This document shows, piece by piece, positions 36,301 to 48,900 of a stretch of DNA of 64,000 nt. Each line of letters begins with the position of its first letter. Position 1 is the stretch's first letter. The notes under the pieces were generated by a model that had not been told where the DNA came from, did not search any database, and was given only the letters and a program-made list of their open reading frames with translations. A program made the position numbers and the translations under genes. Origin of the DNA: Undaria pinnatifida (lineage: Eukaryota; Sar; Phaeophyceae; Laminariales; Alariaceae); assembly GCA_012845835.1 (NCBI GenBank), contig JABAKD010000016.1, positions 16,831,625 through 16,895,624 on the forward strand. Reading direction: 5' to 3'.

Positions 36301-39300
36301 CCACCACCACCATCATCACTACCACCACCACCACCACCACCACCACCACCACCACCACCACCACCACCACCACCACCACCACCACCACCACCACCACCAC
36401 CACCACCACCACCACCGTCTTCGTCATTGCCATTATTATCATCGCAATCGTTGCACCAGAACTCACGGTCGCTCCGCTCCAGGGAAATAAGCCACCATTA
36501 CCAGCACTACAACGTCATCATCCTCATCATCACCATAACAACCATTGTACCATCACTCACGGTCGCCCGCCTCATCTAGCAGCTTGCGTCGTACGGTCCT
36601 GCTGGCTTCGCCCGCTCCGCCTCCGCCCCCACCCTCGGCCTCGTCCGCCACGGCCTTCTCTAGCTTCGCACGTTCGGCGGTAACCTTGGCCTTCAGCTTG
36701 CCGATCTTCCAGCTTTGCACCCTGAGGCAACGATACGACACCACGTTACACGATGCCACGATAAAGAGGCGGGGTTTTATTTATATGATTTCCACATTTG
36801 AGGGAACGACATCCTAACCTGTGTTATGTGTCGGAGTGAAACATCTAACTAACTTTCACGCACGAGGGAGATGATAACATGATAAGCGACGCGACGTGAG
36901 CCTTGAGCTTGACGGTCATCCAGCTTTGCGCCCTGAGGCAACGGTACAACGATACGACACCCCGTGACGCGGTGTTATGTAGCAGGTCACGAATTATCGT
37001 AGCCTCGGCTTTAGCGCAGAAAAAAGTACCAGGGAACCTGGAAACCATGATAACTAGGCACCACGAATCGAGTAAAAAAAAAACGTGTCCCTCTCCCATT
37101 TCTCTATTCCTCTACCCACCCCCCCAATCCCTCCCTACATCTCTCTCGTACCTTCCTGGAATGTAGCACATGCAGACCTGTCCCACAAAGTCCATCGGCG
37201 ATAACGATATCAACGACCATAACGATATCGGCAACGATGACGATAACGATATCGATAACGATGTCGATAACGATGTCGATATTGAAAACGACAACGAAAG
37301 CGTGTAAGGAAGGAACAAGCGGCGGCGGCAAAAAGCGAAGCGTAAGTACAAAGGATGCAAATAGAACGCAACAGCAAAACGAAGAAAAAACACGAAAAAA
37401 GCATGTACCAGGTATAAATTTCTACCAGGTATGTGATTGTATGGACGTGTGTTGCTGTTCTGTATACCTGTGTGAAGAACCGCTGCTGCTCGTTTCGTGC
37501 GCACGTCCTTCAATTGTATGCCATCCATTCACCGTCCCATTCATGCCTTCATGTCATACGACGCAACGATAGTAATAATAGCCTGTTTTTCCCTACTAAC
37601 GCACGTATCATTACTGTCCGATGGTCACGTGTATGATTGATGATTGTACGGATGTAAGTGAAACATAACGATACATTTTATAAAATATAGCAAAACTGTC
37701 GCTACTGGCCGGATATTTGTGGAAACTGACAATCATGACTACGTAGTCGTGATTTAAATCACGACTACGGAGGCGTTTAGGAGCCGTCCCCGGGTTACAA
37801 TTCGTATGTTTCTGCTGCACCCGTCCTCTCCAGCGCACCAGCCAACTCCCACAGGCCAACTTGCAACGACAGCGAAGCCCTGTACAGTGTATTTATACCC
37901 TATCCCTATGTATTCATAACAAAAAAAACTCCGCAAATTTGGCCGCCGCAACTATCACAGCCCTCAAGAACAGCACCAATAGCCTCATAACCCCAACGTT
38001 CCCCTCCCCAACCCCACCCCAAAGCCGAAATGTAATACCTGAAACCCGGGGATGGCTCCTAAATGTCCCCGTAGTCCGTGATATAAACCACGACTATGTA
38101 GCCGTGATTATCAGTTCCCGATACTATTTGTAACTGTCGTCAACTCATGTGCGCTGGTTGTTGGCGGCCGCCGCGGGCAACTCGAAAGGGGTCTCTACCC
38201 TTCGCCGCAAGTAGAAACTCTTATTTATTCCCTAATTAATTTGATGGTGTAAGAGTTTTTTTCTCTTACCAAGCACCACCATTGTCCGGTGGTCATGAAG
38301 GAACACAAGGAGGCGGCGAGCCTAAGACGCATGTAGCTCGGTGTCCTTGTATTAAATACATCATCGAAGACAAGAAACAACATCGACATAAACACCGACA
38401 AACTACAAAATGTCGACGAAGCAAAATACATGTTTGGTCTGCTCTACATACGGCTTCACGCATTCGATCTATTCGCATGGATTTGTTGGCCTTACCATGC
38501 GCCACCACTGTTCGATGGTCATGTGGATGACGATAAGATTGTGTGAATTGTATGAGTGTATAAAGCATGTGAGTTGTATGAATCGTGTGGATGACGATAA
38601 GATTGTATGAATTGTATGAGTGTATAAAGCATGTGAGTTGTATGAATCGTATGGATGTTAGTCGACCAGTATGATTGTATGAAGCGTATGATTTGTATGA
38701 TTATCTTGTTGTAATGAAAATTATTAATATGTATTTCCCCTACCATGTACCACCATTGTCCGATGGTCATGAAGGAGCACAAGGAGGCGGCGAGCCTTAG
38801 GAGCTTGTAGTTGGACGTCCCCTCATCGACGACGAAGGCGTAGTAGTAAAGTGAGGCGAACACCGTCGCGAAGCGGAAGGAGAACACCTGTTCGGGAGGG
38901 AAAAACAAGGACAAAAAACAAAAACAACGAATAAAAATGTGGCAAAAATCGAAATAAAACACCCCCGAAACAGACAAAAAAGACCAAGCACAAAGAAGAA
39001 TCAAGCAAAACGAAACGACGCCAAACGGAACCAAGCCAACTTACTTGCCAGATAAGGTAAGGATAGCGTAGCGTAAGTGGGATAGGATGCGTTCGGACAA
39101 TGTAGGGTAGGATATGGTATGGTATGGTAGGGTAGGGTAGGGTAGGGTAGGATAGGGTAGGGTAGGGTAGGGTAGGGTAGGGTAGGGTAGGGTAGGGTAG
39201 GGTAGGGTAGAGTAGGGTAGGATGGGGTAGGGTAGGGTCAGGTAGGGTAGGGTAGGGTAGGGTAGGATAGAGTAGGAAATGGTAGCGTAGAGTAGGAGAG

Positions 39301-42300
39301 GGTGAGGTAGGGTCGGGTAGGGTCGGGTGGGATCTGGTCGTGGGTGCTCACCTTCACGATGAGAGCGTTCCGGTACTTGTTCTCCGTCTTGTGGTTCTCC
39401 AGGTTGTTCAGAAACATGCCTGTGGGTGGTGGTCAGCGATCATACCAAAAAACGTACGCCATAGTTGTGCACCGGACCATCACAAACACACGGTCGCTAA
39501 AGACCATCAACAACAGACTGTCTTCTGACGAGCGCTCAGGCGCTCAACCATGATGGACACGTACACAAATATCACGGGAAAATCCTCATGAACATGTCCG
39601 TCTTCTAGTCCTACATACGCCTAAACACTACCAGAAATTAGATACCCGGCATCATTGTTATTCGTTACACTGCTAGATCATGGGATAGTTTATCGAGTTT
39701 TCCATCCCATTTTTGTTTCAGTATCAATAACCATATCGTAGATGTAATTTCACAAACACCATATATATTGCAAATGGGACACAACACAAGCACGCCCAAG
39801 GAGGAGTGTGTCTGACGTAGCACGCAGCTTGCAAAGTTGAGTTTCAACCATCGAAATCTCATTTTTTTGCTCAAAAGCAGTTGCTGTGTGAGGTACAGAG
39901 CTCCTCAAGCGGGGCAACTCAGAAAAAGTAAGTTACACTGCTACCACCGCAGCATGCCTCGCAAGAAATAACCCACGGAAGGCAAAACCCGCCGAGTTTC
40001 TTGCACAGCTGGTAGAAGATGGAGACGGCGATGCCGGTACGGCGCAGGGCTGGCAAGCATCACGGATGAAGAACATAACGAAGTACCCAACGAAAGAACG
40101 ATCCACTTTATGCGCTTCACTAGCCAATAACATAGACCTGGTGTCGACGAAATATAGTACCGACGACATCTCAAAAGTGCCCACGAGAGAAACAATCTAT
40201 GTAAACCCACCGAGTTTCTTGCACAGCTGGTAGAGGATGGGGATGGCAATGCCGTACACCGCGGGTTTGACGAGCATCACCGCCCAGAACCCGGGGTCGT
40301 TGACTCCCATGTCCGCCGCGGATGCTCCGTCCCTCTTCACCAAGACCTGTTTTTTCAATTAAAATGTTTGGTACGAGTATACACAAAGCGCGACGTGCGT
40401 TAAAAAAATATTGTTTTCTTCCGTCTGGAGATGTTCGTGAGTGGAAAAGTCCATGGGACAACGGTAAAAGGTAGATTAGATGGGCATGTGATGCCAACGT
40501 AGATGGGCATAGATGGGCACGTGGATTAGATCGATGCCAAGCCACGCCGGAAGTAGGTAAATACGAGAGTCAGACTTCGCCCTTTTGGGGGGTTTCCCTC
40601 GGCCCTCTTCGTCTTGCTGGGAATGTTTGTTAGGATTGCTCGACCTTGAAGCTCACGTGCTGCATAACATCAGATGGAAAAGAACATAACAGTATTTTTA
40701 TTTTTTTGGGGGATGCTTACTAGTGCTTGGGCGTTGAAGTGCAGTCATGATGCCTGCACATTATCCGACGGCGAAACGCGGTGAAAAAAGGTTGGTTGAC
40801 CCCTGGTATTTGATATTTCATTTCGACGAGAGTCGACGAGGGAAAAAAAAGATTAATTATTCCAGCGATAAAAAGGAAGGCACTTACCGTAGTGGGGAGG
40901 GCAGAGGAGGGCCAGCTAGGTGACCCCGGATCTGAGCTACTATTGGAATGGAGCGCGAGAGTAGCGGGAGGATAAGAAATGGGATGCAGAAAAAAGAAAA
41001 AGAAAAAGAAAAGACCATACCGGGCACTCGACACTCACCACGAACATGGCGAGGAGCACACCCCCCGTGAAGACCACCATCACTGGCATCGTCATGGCGT
41101 ACCTCGCCCAGCGCTTCCACATCGGATACTCGCGCACGAAGCGACCGGTGACATTGTCCTGCTTCTCTCTCCCCCAGAACTGAGATCGCGTCTGCTCCTC
41201 CTGCTCGAAGTGTAGAACACCCCATCTGTAACCACAAAAAAAAACGTGAATCAGAGTGACGAAAACAAAGAAAACCCCCGTTGTTTTATATAAACTAGTA
41301 AAATGCATGTTTTGAGTATATCCCCTCCCCTCTGTATAAGCAATGCTTGCCCAATCGGGGAAAACCCGACGTGCTCCGTCCCGGCATTGTAGATATGCGA
41401 GTATCATTGGTCCTAAGGACTTTGTCCAAGCATGATGTGATCCCCCCCCCCCCTCCTCGCCCGCCCCCCCCCGCCCCCCCTCAAGCCACCTGTAGGCAAG
41501 TTCCGAGCATCTACGACGCCATATGACGAGCAGTGCCGAAGACCACAAAATCACAAACAGCGCGTACACGGGCATCAAGGGGTGGTCCAAAGTCCTGGCA
41601 TGCACCTTCCAAAAAGGGGGAGGGGAGGGAGGGGCGGGGGGAGGGAGGGGCGGGGAGGGAGTGAGGGTGGTGATGCGGGTAGGGTGGGGAGGGGAGGGGT
41701 AGGGTGGGGAGGGGAGGGGAGGGGAGAGATTAAGGGGGTGGGGGAGGCGACAGTGGCAGCGGCCGGAGGGGGGGGGGAGGGGGTTGGGCGTGTGTGGTGT
41801 GTGCGTTACGGGAGTGGTACGGATAAGTAGTTACCCTAACCAGGATCGGCCTTGCGCGTATCTGGAAAACCTGCCGTAACAATTTTTGTCCCGAGTTTTA
41901 CGTTGCGGTATACTGGCACCTGGAAAAATCGAGTACAATCGGGTGCCCGCTCCGCTATACCACCCATACAATACATATCCACCTACACTTATGATGCATG
42001 GACCCCCTTGATGACCACAGGTAGTACGACGGGTAGCCACCGCGACTGTGAGCTAGCTGACTGCATACGAGTAGAAGTCGCCGACTAATACTTAGTTGGC
42101 CAGGTGTTACAGCGATTAATTGTTGTGCGCGGTAACTTGTGAACTTCTGCGCCTCCTCTATCTGGCTGACGCGTTTGTAGCTCGACATGTGTTGTTTAGC
42201 AATAATGACACCGGTCGCACCTGGCAACCGAACATTATGACGCCGAAGATGCTGGGCACTATCAGCCCCTGGGTGTAGAACCCCATCCAGGCGAAGTAGA

Positions 42301-42924
42301 AAGCCGTCGCTTCTCCATAGTAGTCAGCGATCAGCTCCTGAGACAAAAGCATAAGCGTTATAAAAAACACGGAACGTAGCATGTGAGCAACCGAGCTATT
42401 ATATCGACACACGACCCAGCTGTCGGTTAAAGTGTGATGAGCCTTACTACTCATCCACCCAGCCAATCAACTCTACGCCACTCCATTCCACCCCACATCA
42501 CGCTACCCATCGCATCCCAGCCCACCCCACCCCACCCCAACCCTATTGCCGCTGTTCATACACAGGCCTGAATATGTTGTCTCATTCCTATTTGGATTGT
42601 CTGAGTATCACAATATCCAAGTCCATAATCCAACACAACCCCCTTATGAAAGGTGAGTAGCTAGAGAAATCTGATACCATGATACTCAAGATACTAAAAA
42701 TATTAATGGAACAACACCGCACATCAGCTACAGTGGATATGTATGGACCACAAAAGCCATAATTGAATAAACCCAACCCAACCCAACCCAACGCAATTTA
42801 CTAACCAGAGGCTGCCACATGCTCCCCTTGAGCACCAACACAGCAAGCCTCGCCCACGACGCCACAGCCTCCTTCGCGCGCTCCGCCCTCTCCCGCATCC
42901 TCTCCGCCCCCGTCAAATACCTCC

Positions 42925-42955
<31 letters not shown>

Positions 42956-45900
42956 CTCTTCCTCCTCATCATCACCACCACCATCACCACCAACACCACC
43001 ACCCCCAACCCGCCCAATGACCCCCCCTCTCATCCTCCTCTGCCTGCGCCGCCTTATTCCGAGTTTCAGTTGTCGCCGGCGTCGCAGCTCTTGCTCCTGC
43101 TGCTGCGTTTGCTGCTGCCGTGGGGCTCGCCAGTATACCACCCAGGAGTTGTAGAGAGTTTCTAGGCGTGCTTGGTTGTGGAGGGGTAGGCGTTTGCATA
43201 TGTGCTTGCCGAGTTCGGTGCGGTCGTCTAGCTCCCCCCCCCCGTCCTTGATCTTAGCCCTGACTAGGTGGTCGATCACCTGGTATGCGTGGATATAGAG
43301 ATACGATTAGAGGTTGAGATTGAGATGGATAGACATATAGAGAGATAGATATAACACCGGAGATATACAAAGATAAATGTAAAGATACTGCACATCTACT
43401 GTAGACACGTGTATACAAGGTGATACAGGTATACATAATACACATGTCCCTCCGTCCTTGATCTTAGCCCCAACTAGGTGATTGATCACCATCCACTAGG
43501 GTTGTGTGGGGATAGCCATGGAAGTCAAGATAGAGATCGCAACAGGCCCCTACTTTTTGCCGCGGAGTAACTTCGAAATTCACGTTGTTCGCTCGAAACA
43601 GCAAACCACAGCGCATCGCTGTCGCTAGGATTCCATTCAGGGGAGCAGTTGTAACCATTCCGCCGCCAATTTGTGTGCGCTGGTGATCGACGGCCGGCAG
43701 TCGTATGATGCGGATTCAACGTGGTCCGCCTTTTTCACCTCGGTCTAAATTACAAGTATATACTTCACTCATCCATCATTTTTGTTATTTTTTCCCTGGG
43801 ATATTCTTCTCCTCCAAAGTGACTGGAGCCTGTCCTGTGACCACGGACTTGATCATGCGAGTGAATGTGAGAGCAACAACAACAATCATCACTTATGAAT
43901 CACCAGTCATCAGTCATCAACAATCAATGATCTATTCATTAATCACCAACAACCAATGTAAATCATCAATCGTCCATCATCATCTATCATCGCTCATGAA
44001 TTGGAGGGCTCAGGTCTTGATGGGACCAAGCGTCTGAGTGGGATCAGGATGCCAAGCAGGAGCACGGCGCCAACTTCGCGTGTGCGCGTGTCTTGACCAA
44101 GGACACATCCCGCAACGTTAGTAATTGACCGCGGAAAACGTTTTGTAACACACCATACAAGTGGTACTCGTACCTAGTAAGCTTCATGCGTACTGCGCCA
44201 ATGGCCTCCTCCTGGCTCTGCTCTGAGCGGAAGAGTTCACCCCCGACGGTTATCGGCCATCATCATCAATCATCACTCATCAATCACGAATCACGAGTCG
44301 TCTACCATCGTTGATCAAGCAACAATCATCAATCATTAACTATTCACCATCAACCACCAATCACTAATGTCGGCGTCTCCAATGGTAAGCTCGTAAAAAG
44401 TAAGGTCGACCTCGCTGGCTCGAGCTCCCCCGAGTGCATACTCATATCTACTCGTAGGGACTTTTTCTTGTTCAAGAATTGACTCGGGGAACGCGCGAGA
44501 GCGTCAGCTAGCAAAAATCGATGATAATCGACGAGCGTTGGCAATGCTGAACCCTCTGCACGAAACAAATGAAGGCACGTACCGGGGGGGAGAAGGGACG
44601 ACACACATTTGTGATCACGGCTTGTCCACAAAGGAAGCTGGAAAAGAAAAATTGGTACGTACAAAAAGAAAAAAGAAAAACAGCGATCAATCATCAATCA
44701 ACATCAACCATAATTCATACCAGATGTATCAATTGGAGTCATCCCACGGTAGGGGTTGCACATTTTGCGCTAAAAAGTCCCTGGGTGCGATTGAGTTCCT
44801 CATGTACATGAGGAACTGCCGGTCAATGAAGTATTTCGCCGAGTACATTTTATGTTGGACGAAGGCATAAGAGCTTTACCGGGTATTGCAAACGAATGCC
44901 TTCGAAGTCATTTCGGGGGTGAGGTATTGAGTTCCTCATGTGAGGAGCCCAGGGACTTTCTGCTTCAACCTTATCGTGGAATGGCCCAATGGTCACCTTA
45001 ACAGCGATCAATCATCAATCAACATCAACCATAATTCCTACCAGATGCATCAATGGTCACCTTCTGGCTTTCCCCCGAGCGGAAGAGGTCTCCCGAGACC
45101 GTCTCGGTGAAGGAGCTGCGGTGGTCCTTCTTGAATCGGCCGATCGTGCCGTCGCGCTTCCTCAACCTAATCCGCATCACTTCGGCCACCTATACACAGA
45201 AAAAAACAGACACCAGATATTAATACCCAGTACGAGGTACCGAAACATGCGAACGAAGCAAAACACGGAGACGACGAAAAAAAAAAATGAAGAGTGTCCT
45301 TCGCAGGGTAATACTCTTGGGTACCCGGGTACGAATCCTAAACGCTTAGGTTGAAACTCGGGGTAGAAAACCGCGGGTACCCTCAGAGTAAGCATACCTT
45401 AACTTTAACCGCGGGTACCCTCAGAGTAAGCATACCTTACCTATACACATTTTCTTGCAACGTTCGCATAATACACGTACAAATACCAGTACAGACAAAT
45501 AAAACCAACTCGTAAGAAAGATGAAAAACAGTAAAACAATCCAAAATTAGTAAACAAGAAGCAAACAACAACATATATTATACCAGGGGGATATAGAGAT
45601 GCCTAGGCCAGGCAGGGTCTATTTGACCAGAAGTTGTCCCCCCTTGGCCAAGAGGCTGATCAGCACCATTTAGGTGCTAAAAGAGAGAGAGAGATAAGTT
45701 GTTGTATTAGCTACGAAACACAAGAAAACAAGCGATCTTGACTTCATCCCCGAATCCCATACCATAATCCAAAAGAGGGGAATGGAAACCCCTGCTGCCT
45801 TCAGATCTAAACCACATTCACACTCCACATCGTCCACAGGGAGCACACAAAAAAGCGAAAACGGGGCCACACTCCTAAAACGGGCAAAAAAACGAGAAAA

Positions 45901-48900
45901 AAAAAAACGGAGCATTGAGATTTCTGGGCGAATCGAGAACATGGCGTTTTTTTTCAACTTTGTTTTGCTTGGTTTTAGCAACCCCTCCCTGTCTGACTCC
46001 TTGACAAAAAAAAAGCGTGGGTAAGCGTTTTTTCGTTTTTTTGTTAACGCTCCCCTCACCATGCGCATAATACGGCCTTAATCTCTTCAAAACTGTACCC
46101 ACGTTTTTGGGTATACACCACTTGCAACAAGCGTGGGATGCTTTTGCAGAGGTACCCCTCGCTCCTTCCCCCGCGTCCTCTCTCTCACCCACCCCTCTTG
46201 CCTCTTCAAGAACGAGAAATTACAAATATAACAATAAACGCCATATATAGACCCTCCCATCCCCCCGATCCCGATCCTTTTCTCCCGCCCTCCGCAGCGC
46301 TCTGGAATCCCCGCGTTACCACATCAAGCTTGGTCCTTGGGAGCCAAATCTTCAGCAGCAACAATAATGTGAACAGCAATAAGAACTAAACCAAGAGCAA
46401 AAACACGCAAGATAACAAACACAAGAACAAGAACAAACCCAAACACGAACAGAAAAAAAGAAAAATAACAAGAACGAGAACGAGAACAAGAACAAGAACA
46501 AGAACGATGTTAAGAACATACCTCCTCCAGTTTACTCCTCGGGAGTCTAATCTTGAGCAGCACGTGCCTCCGGTCCAAGCCGTACAGCTTCTCCACTTCC
46601 AGCCCCGCCATGCGCAATCTCGACCATATCTGCGTCCCCGGGCTAGTCCAGCCCAGGAAAAACTCCGGTGGAGCACCACCCATGACCTGCACCATCGTCG
46701 GAAGTTGTTCGAGCCGCGAGTTTGCTGGCATGTTTGAAAGCTCCCTGACCCGACCCGTTCCAACGCGTGATACGTCGCCGACTAAACGCTAGCAGACTGC
46801 AAGTCACCGACCAGATACAACTTGGCTACGCAGGTATGAAACCTTTGAGGCCCGCGTATATAGAAAAAACCAAAATATGTTCGATAACATCAACCGTCGC
46901 CATGTCCCAGTGTACATCGCCCAAGAACAAGATATTTTCGATAACGTCAATTCTCTGGAAGAAGCTTGCACCATTACACACGATTATCAGAATGCGGTGC
47001 GCACGCATGTCGTATAGCCACTACCACAGTTGCCCTTTGACACACCCTCTACCCGGCGTCCCGGGGCTGCTCTGCGTGACGGGATTCTGGAATCGTAAAT
47101 TTAATTCCGTCAATCTTTCCCTCTGAGGCCCTGACCCAAAGGGGTTCATCACAATTTTTCCATTGGAGCTATTCAGACGCGTGGTTGGGCAGGGGTAATA
47201 AGGATATACCCCTTTTTGGCTAAAACGTTTTTTTCTGAACGACGTGGCTCCTTAACCCCTTCAGAGCCCCCAAAACCCTCCCTATACTAACCTGAAGTAA
47301 ATTTGTCCCCGAAAAGGGTTTCCAGTTTTAAAGGCGTTACCCCCAAACGGTCGGAATGTCACTCACTCTTGTTTCAGTAAAACGATTTTTTTGTGCGCCT
47401 AGGCCATCGGCTTTTTGTCCATCGGGGAGTTGCACATTAAGTTTGCTCAAAAGCACGTGTTTCGGGTGAGGCATAGAGCTCCTTAACGCCATTACAATTG
47501 GAAACCCTATCTAGGGGGACAAATTGCTTAGAGATTAGTACGGAGAGCGTTTTTTTTTTTCGGGGGGGGGGGTGGCTCTAAAGCGGTTAAGTGAGGAACC
47601 TTACACAAAAAAAAACGGTACACGTCTACTGCTGTAGCATGCACGTGTCTCCATCTGAATAAATAGCGGAGTGTTGCGCCATTGCATCTGACTTGGTGCA
47701 TGCTTGGCTGTGAATTGGCTGACTAGACTACAAGTCGCTGGCTTAGTTATTAGACGTTACCGTTACTCCTGTAGTATTGTCCGGCTGTTCGCTGAGTTTT
47801 GCGACTTTGCATCTGACGGGCGCATTCTGGATAGACGTGTGCTTTATCGATACGGTAACGTGTGTTGTATACTGATACGGTATACCTGGTATGCTTGCGA
47901 CAGTTAGTTGGCCTACTGCACCACCCAACCATATTCACTATTAATAGTCATGATACCCGGCGAACTCCATCCTCCTATCTACCCTCTACCCCTCTGCAGC
48001 CATGTATGAGTACCCCCCCCCGCCCCCGCCACCACCCTCCCCCTCCTCAACCAAAACCATCCCCGCCGTCCTCAACCCGCCCCCGCCCCCGGTCCTCAAC
48101 CACACTCTCGTCCCCGCCCCCCGTCCCCCCGCCCCGCCTCCACTCCCACTTCCATCTCGAAAGGGATGCGTGGTCAATGGTGAAACGACTAAGGCAAGCA
48201 ACAAATGAGCACGCCCCCCCCCGCACAAACTGCGTAACCCCACCCCCACCCCCCCCTAGCCCCCGTCCCTAACCTGCGAAGCGGTCTGCTGAATATTCCT
48301 TCGACTGGTCCTCGAAGACTGCCCCAGCCCACCAAGCAAATCAGGCAGAAACTTAAGGCTCTTCCTCAAGGAGCCCCTGCTGCCCGGGGGGCCCAACGAC
48401 GGGGAACCCCCCCCCCCATCCTCCCCTCCCCCCCCCGCCCCGGAAACACTTGGCCTTTTATCCTCAATGCCACTCCCACTCGCACCCCCCCCATTGCCGC
48501 TGGTGGGGGGCGAGCCTCCCCCGCCAGAAAGAGGAGACCTTCGGAGGCTCCACGGTCTCTGGCGAACCTTAGCTCCTGCACAAAGACAGCCGCCAGCGCA
48601 TACATACATGAATAGATATTCATGGTGCATTCGGGGAGGGAGAGGCCGGAAGATAAATACAAGCATGCACCGACATTCATAGTGCATTCGGAGGAGAGCG
48701 GAGAAAGAGGGGAGAGAGGCGTGCGCAGGAAGCGGGGGGGGGGGGGGATGCGGAGAGATGGGAAGAGGATGGGCGGGGAGGGAGGAAAGGGGGGCGGAGA
48801 GAAGGAAGAAAAAAGAGGGGGGCGAGGGGTGCTCTAGTGCTCGCCCCCGCCTCCGCCAAAACAACACACCTAAAGACGCGACCCCCTTCCTCCTATTTCG

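Larger units (their letters stand above)
34871..42337 (-). other. Anoctamin gene exons 12-21: transmembrane domain
   Basis: Residues about 1054-1499. The exons carry YYGEATAFYFAWMGFYTQG (TM1), DHPLMPVYALFVILWSSALL (TM2) and AYRWGVLHFEQEEQTRSQFW. TM3 is MTMPVMVVFTGGVLLAMFVV. Then come LNNLENHKTENKYRNALIVK, FRFATVFASLYYYAF, FGYVALFSAAFPLAPL, MINNLVQTRVDAHK, and GIGVWDNVLELMTVIAVVTN. The Cys-rich extracellular loop of animal anoctamins between TM1 and TM2 is nearly absent. The segment after FGYVALF aligns well with TM7-TM8, but some acidic Ca2+-ligand positions are not acidic here. Confidence 0.8.
42806..48575 (-). other. Anoctamin gene exons 8-11: linker and cytosolic (dimerisation-type) domain
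   Basis: Exon 8 is a Ser/Gly/Pro-rich linker ending in LKFLPDLLGGLGQSS. Exons 9-11 carry the anoctamin N-terminal fold: RMAGLEVEKLYGLDRRHVLL, then KIRLPRSKLEEVAEVMRIRL, then FRSGESQKVIDHLV, then HICKRLPLHNQARLETLYNS, equivalent to the family's PLHD motif before TM1. Exon 11 holds an acidic run (14 Glu) in a loop and ends MWQPL just before the YxGE motif of exon 12. Confidence 0.8.

Noticed and set aside
36077-36490. Polyhistidine open frame of 137 codons
   Set aside because: Translation of a (CAC)n microsatellite within an anoctamin intron.
39054-39335. Possible interstitial telomere
   Set aside because: The unit is the pentamer GGTAG, not TTAGGG or TTTAGGG, and it lies inside an intron.
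46686-46763. Upstream extension of anoctamin exon 9 (MPANSRLEQLPTMVQ)
   Set aside because: Open, but no acceptor there gives the phase left by exon 8; the CAG at 46687-46689 does. It is kept as an alternative, not ruled out by transcript data.
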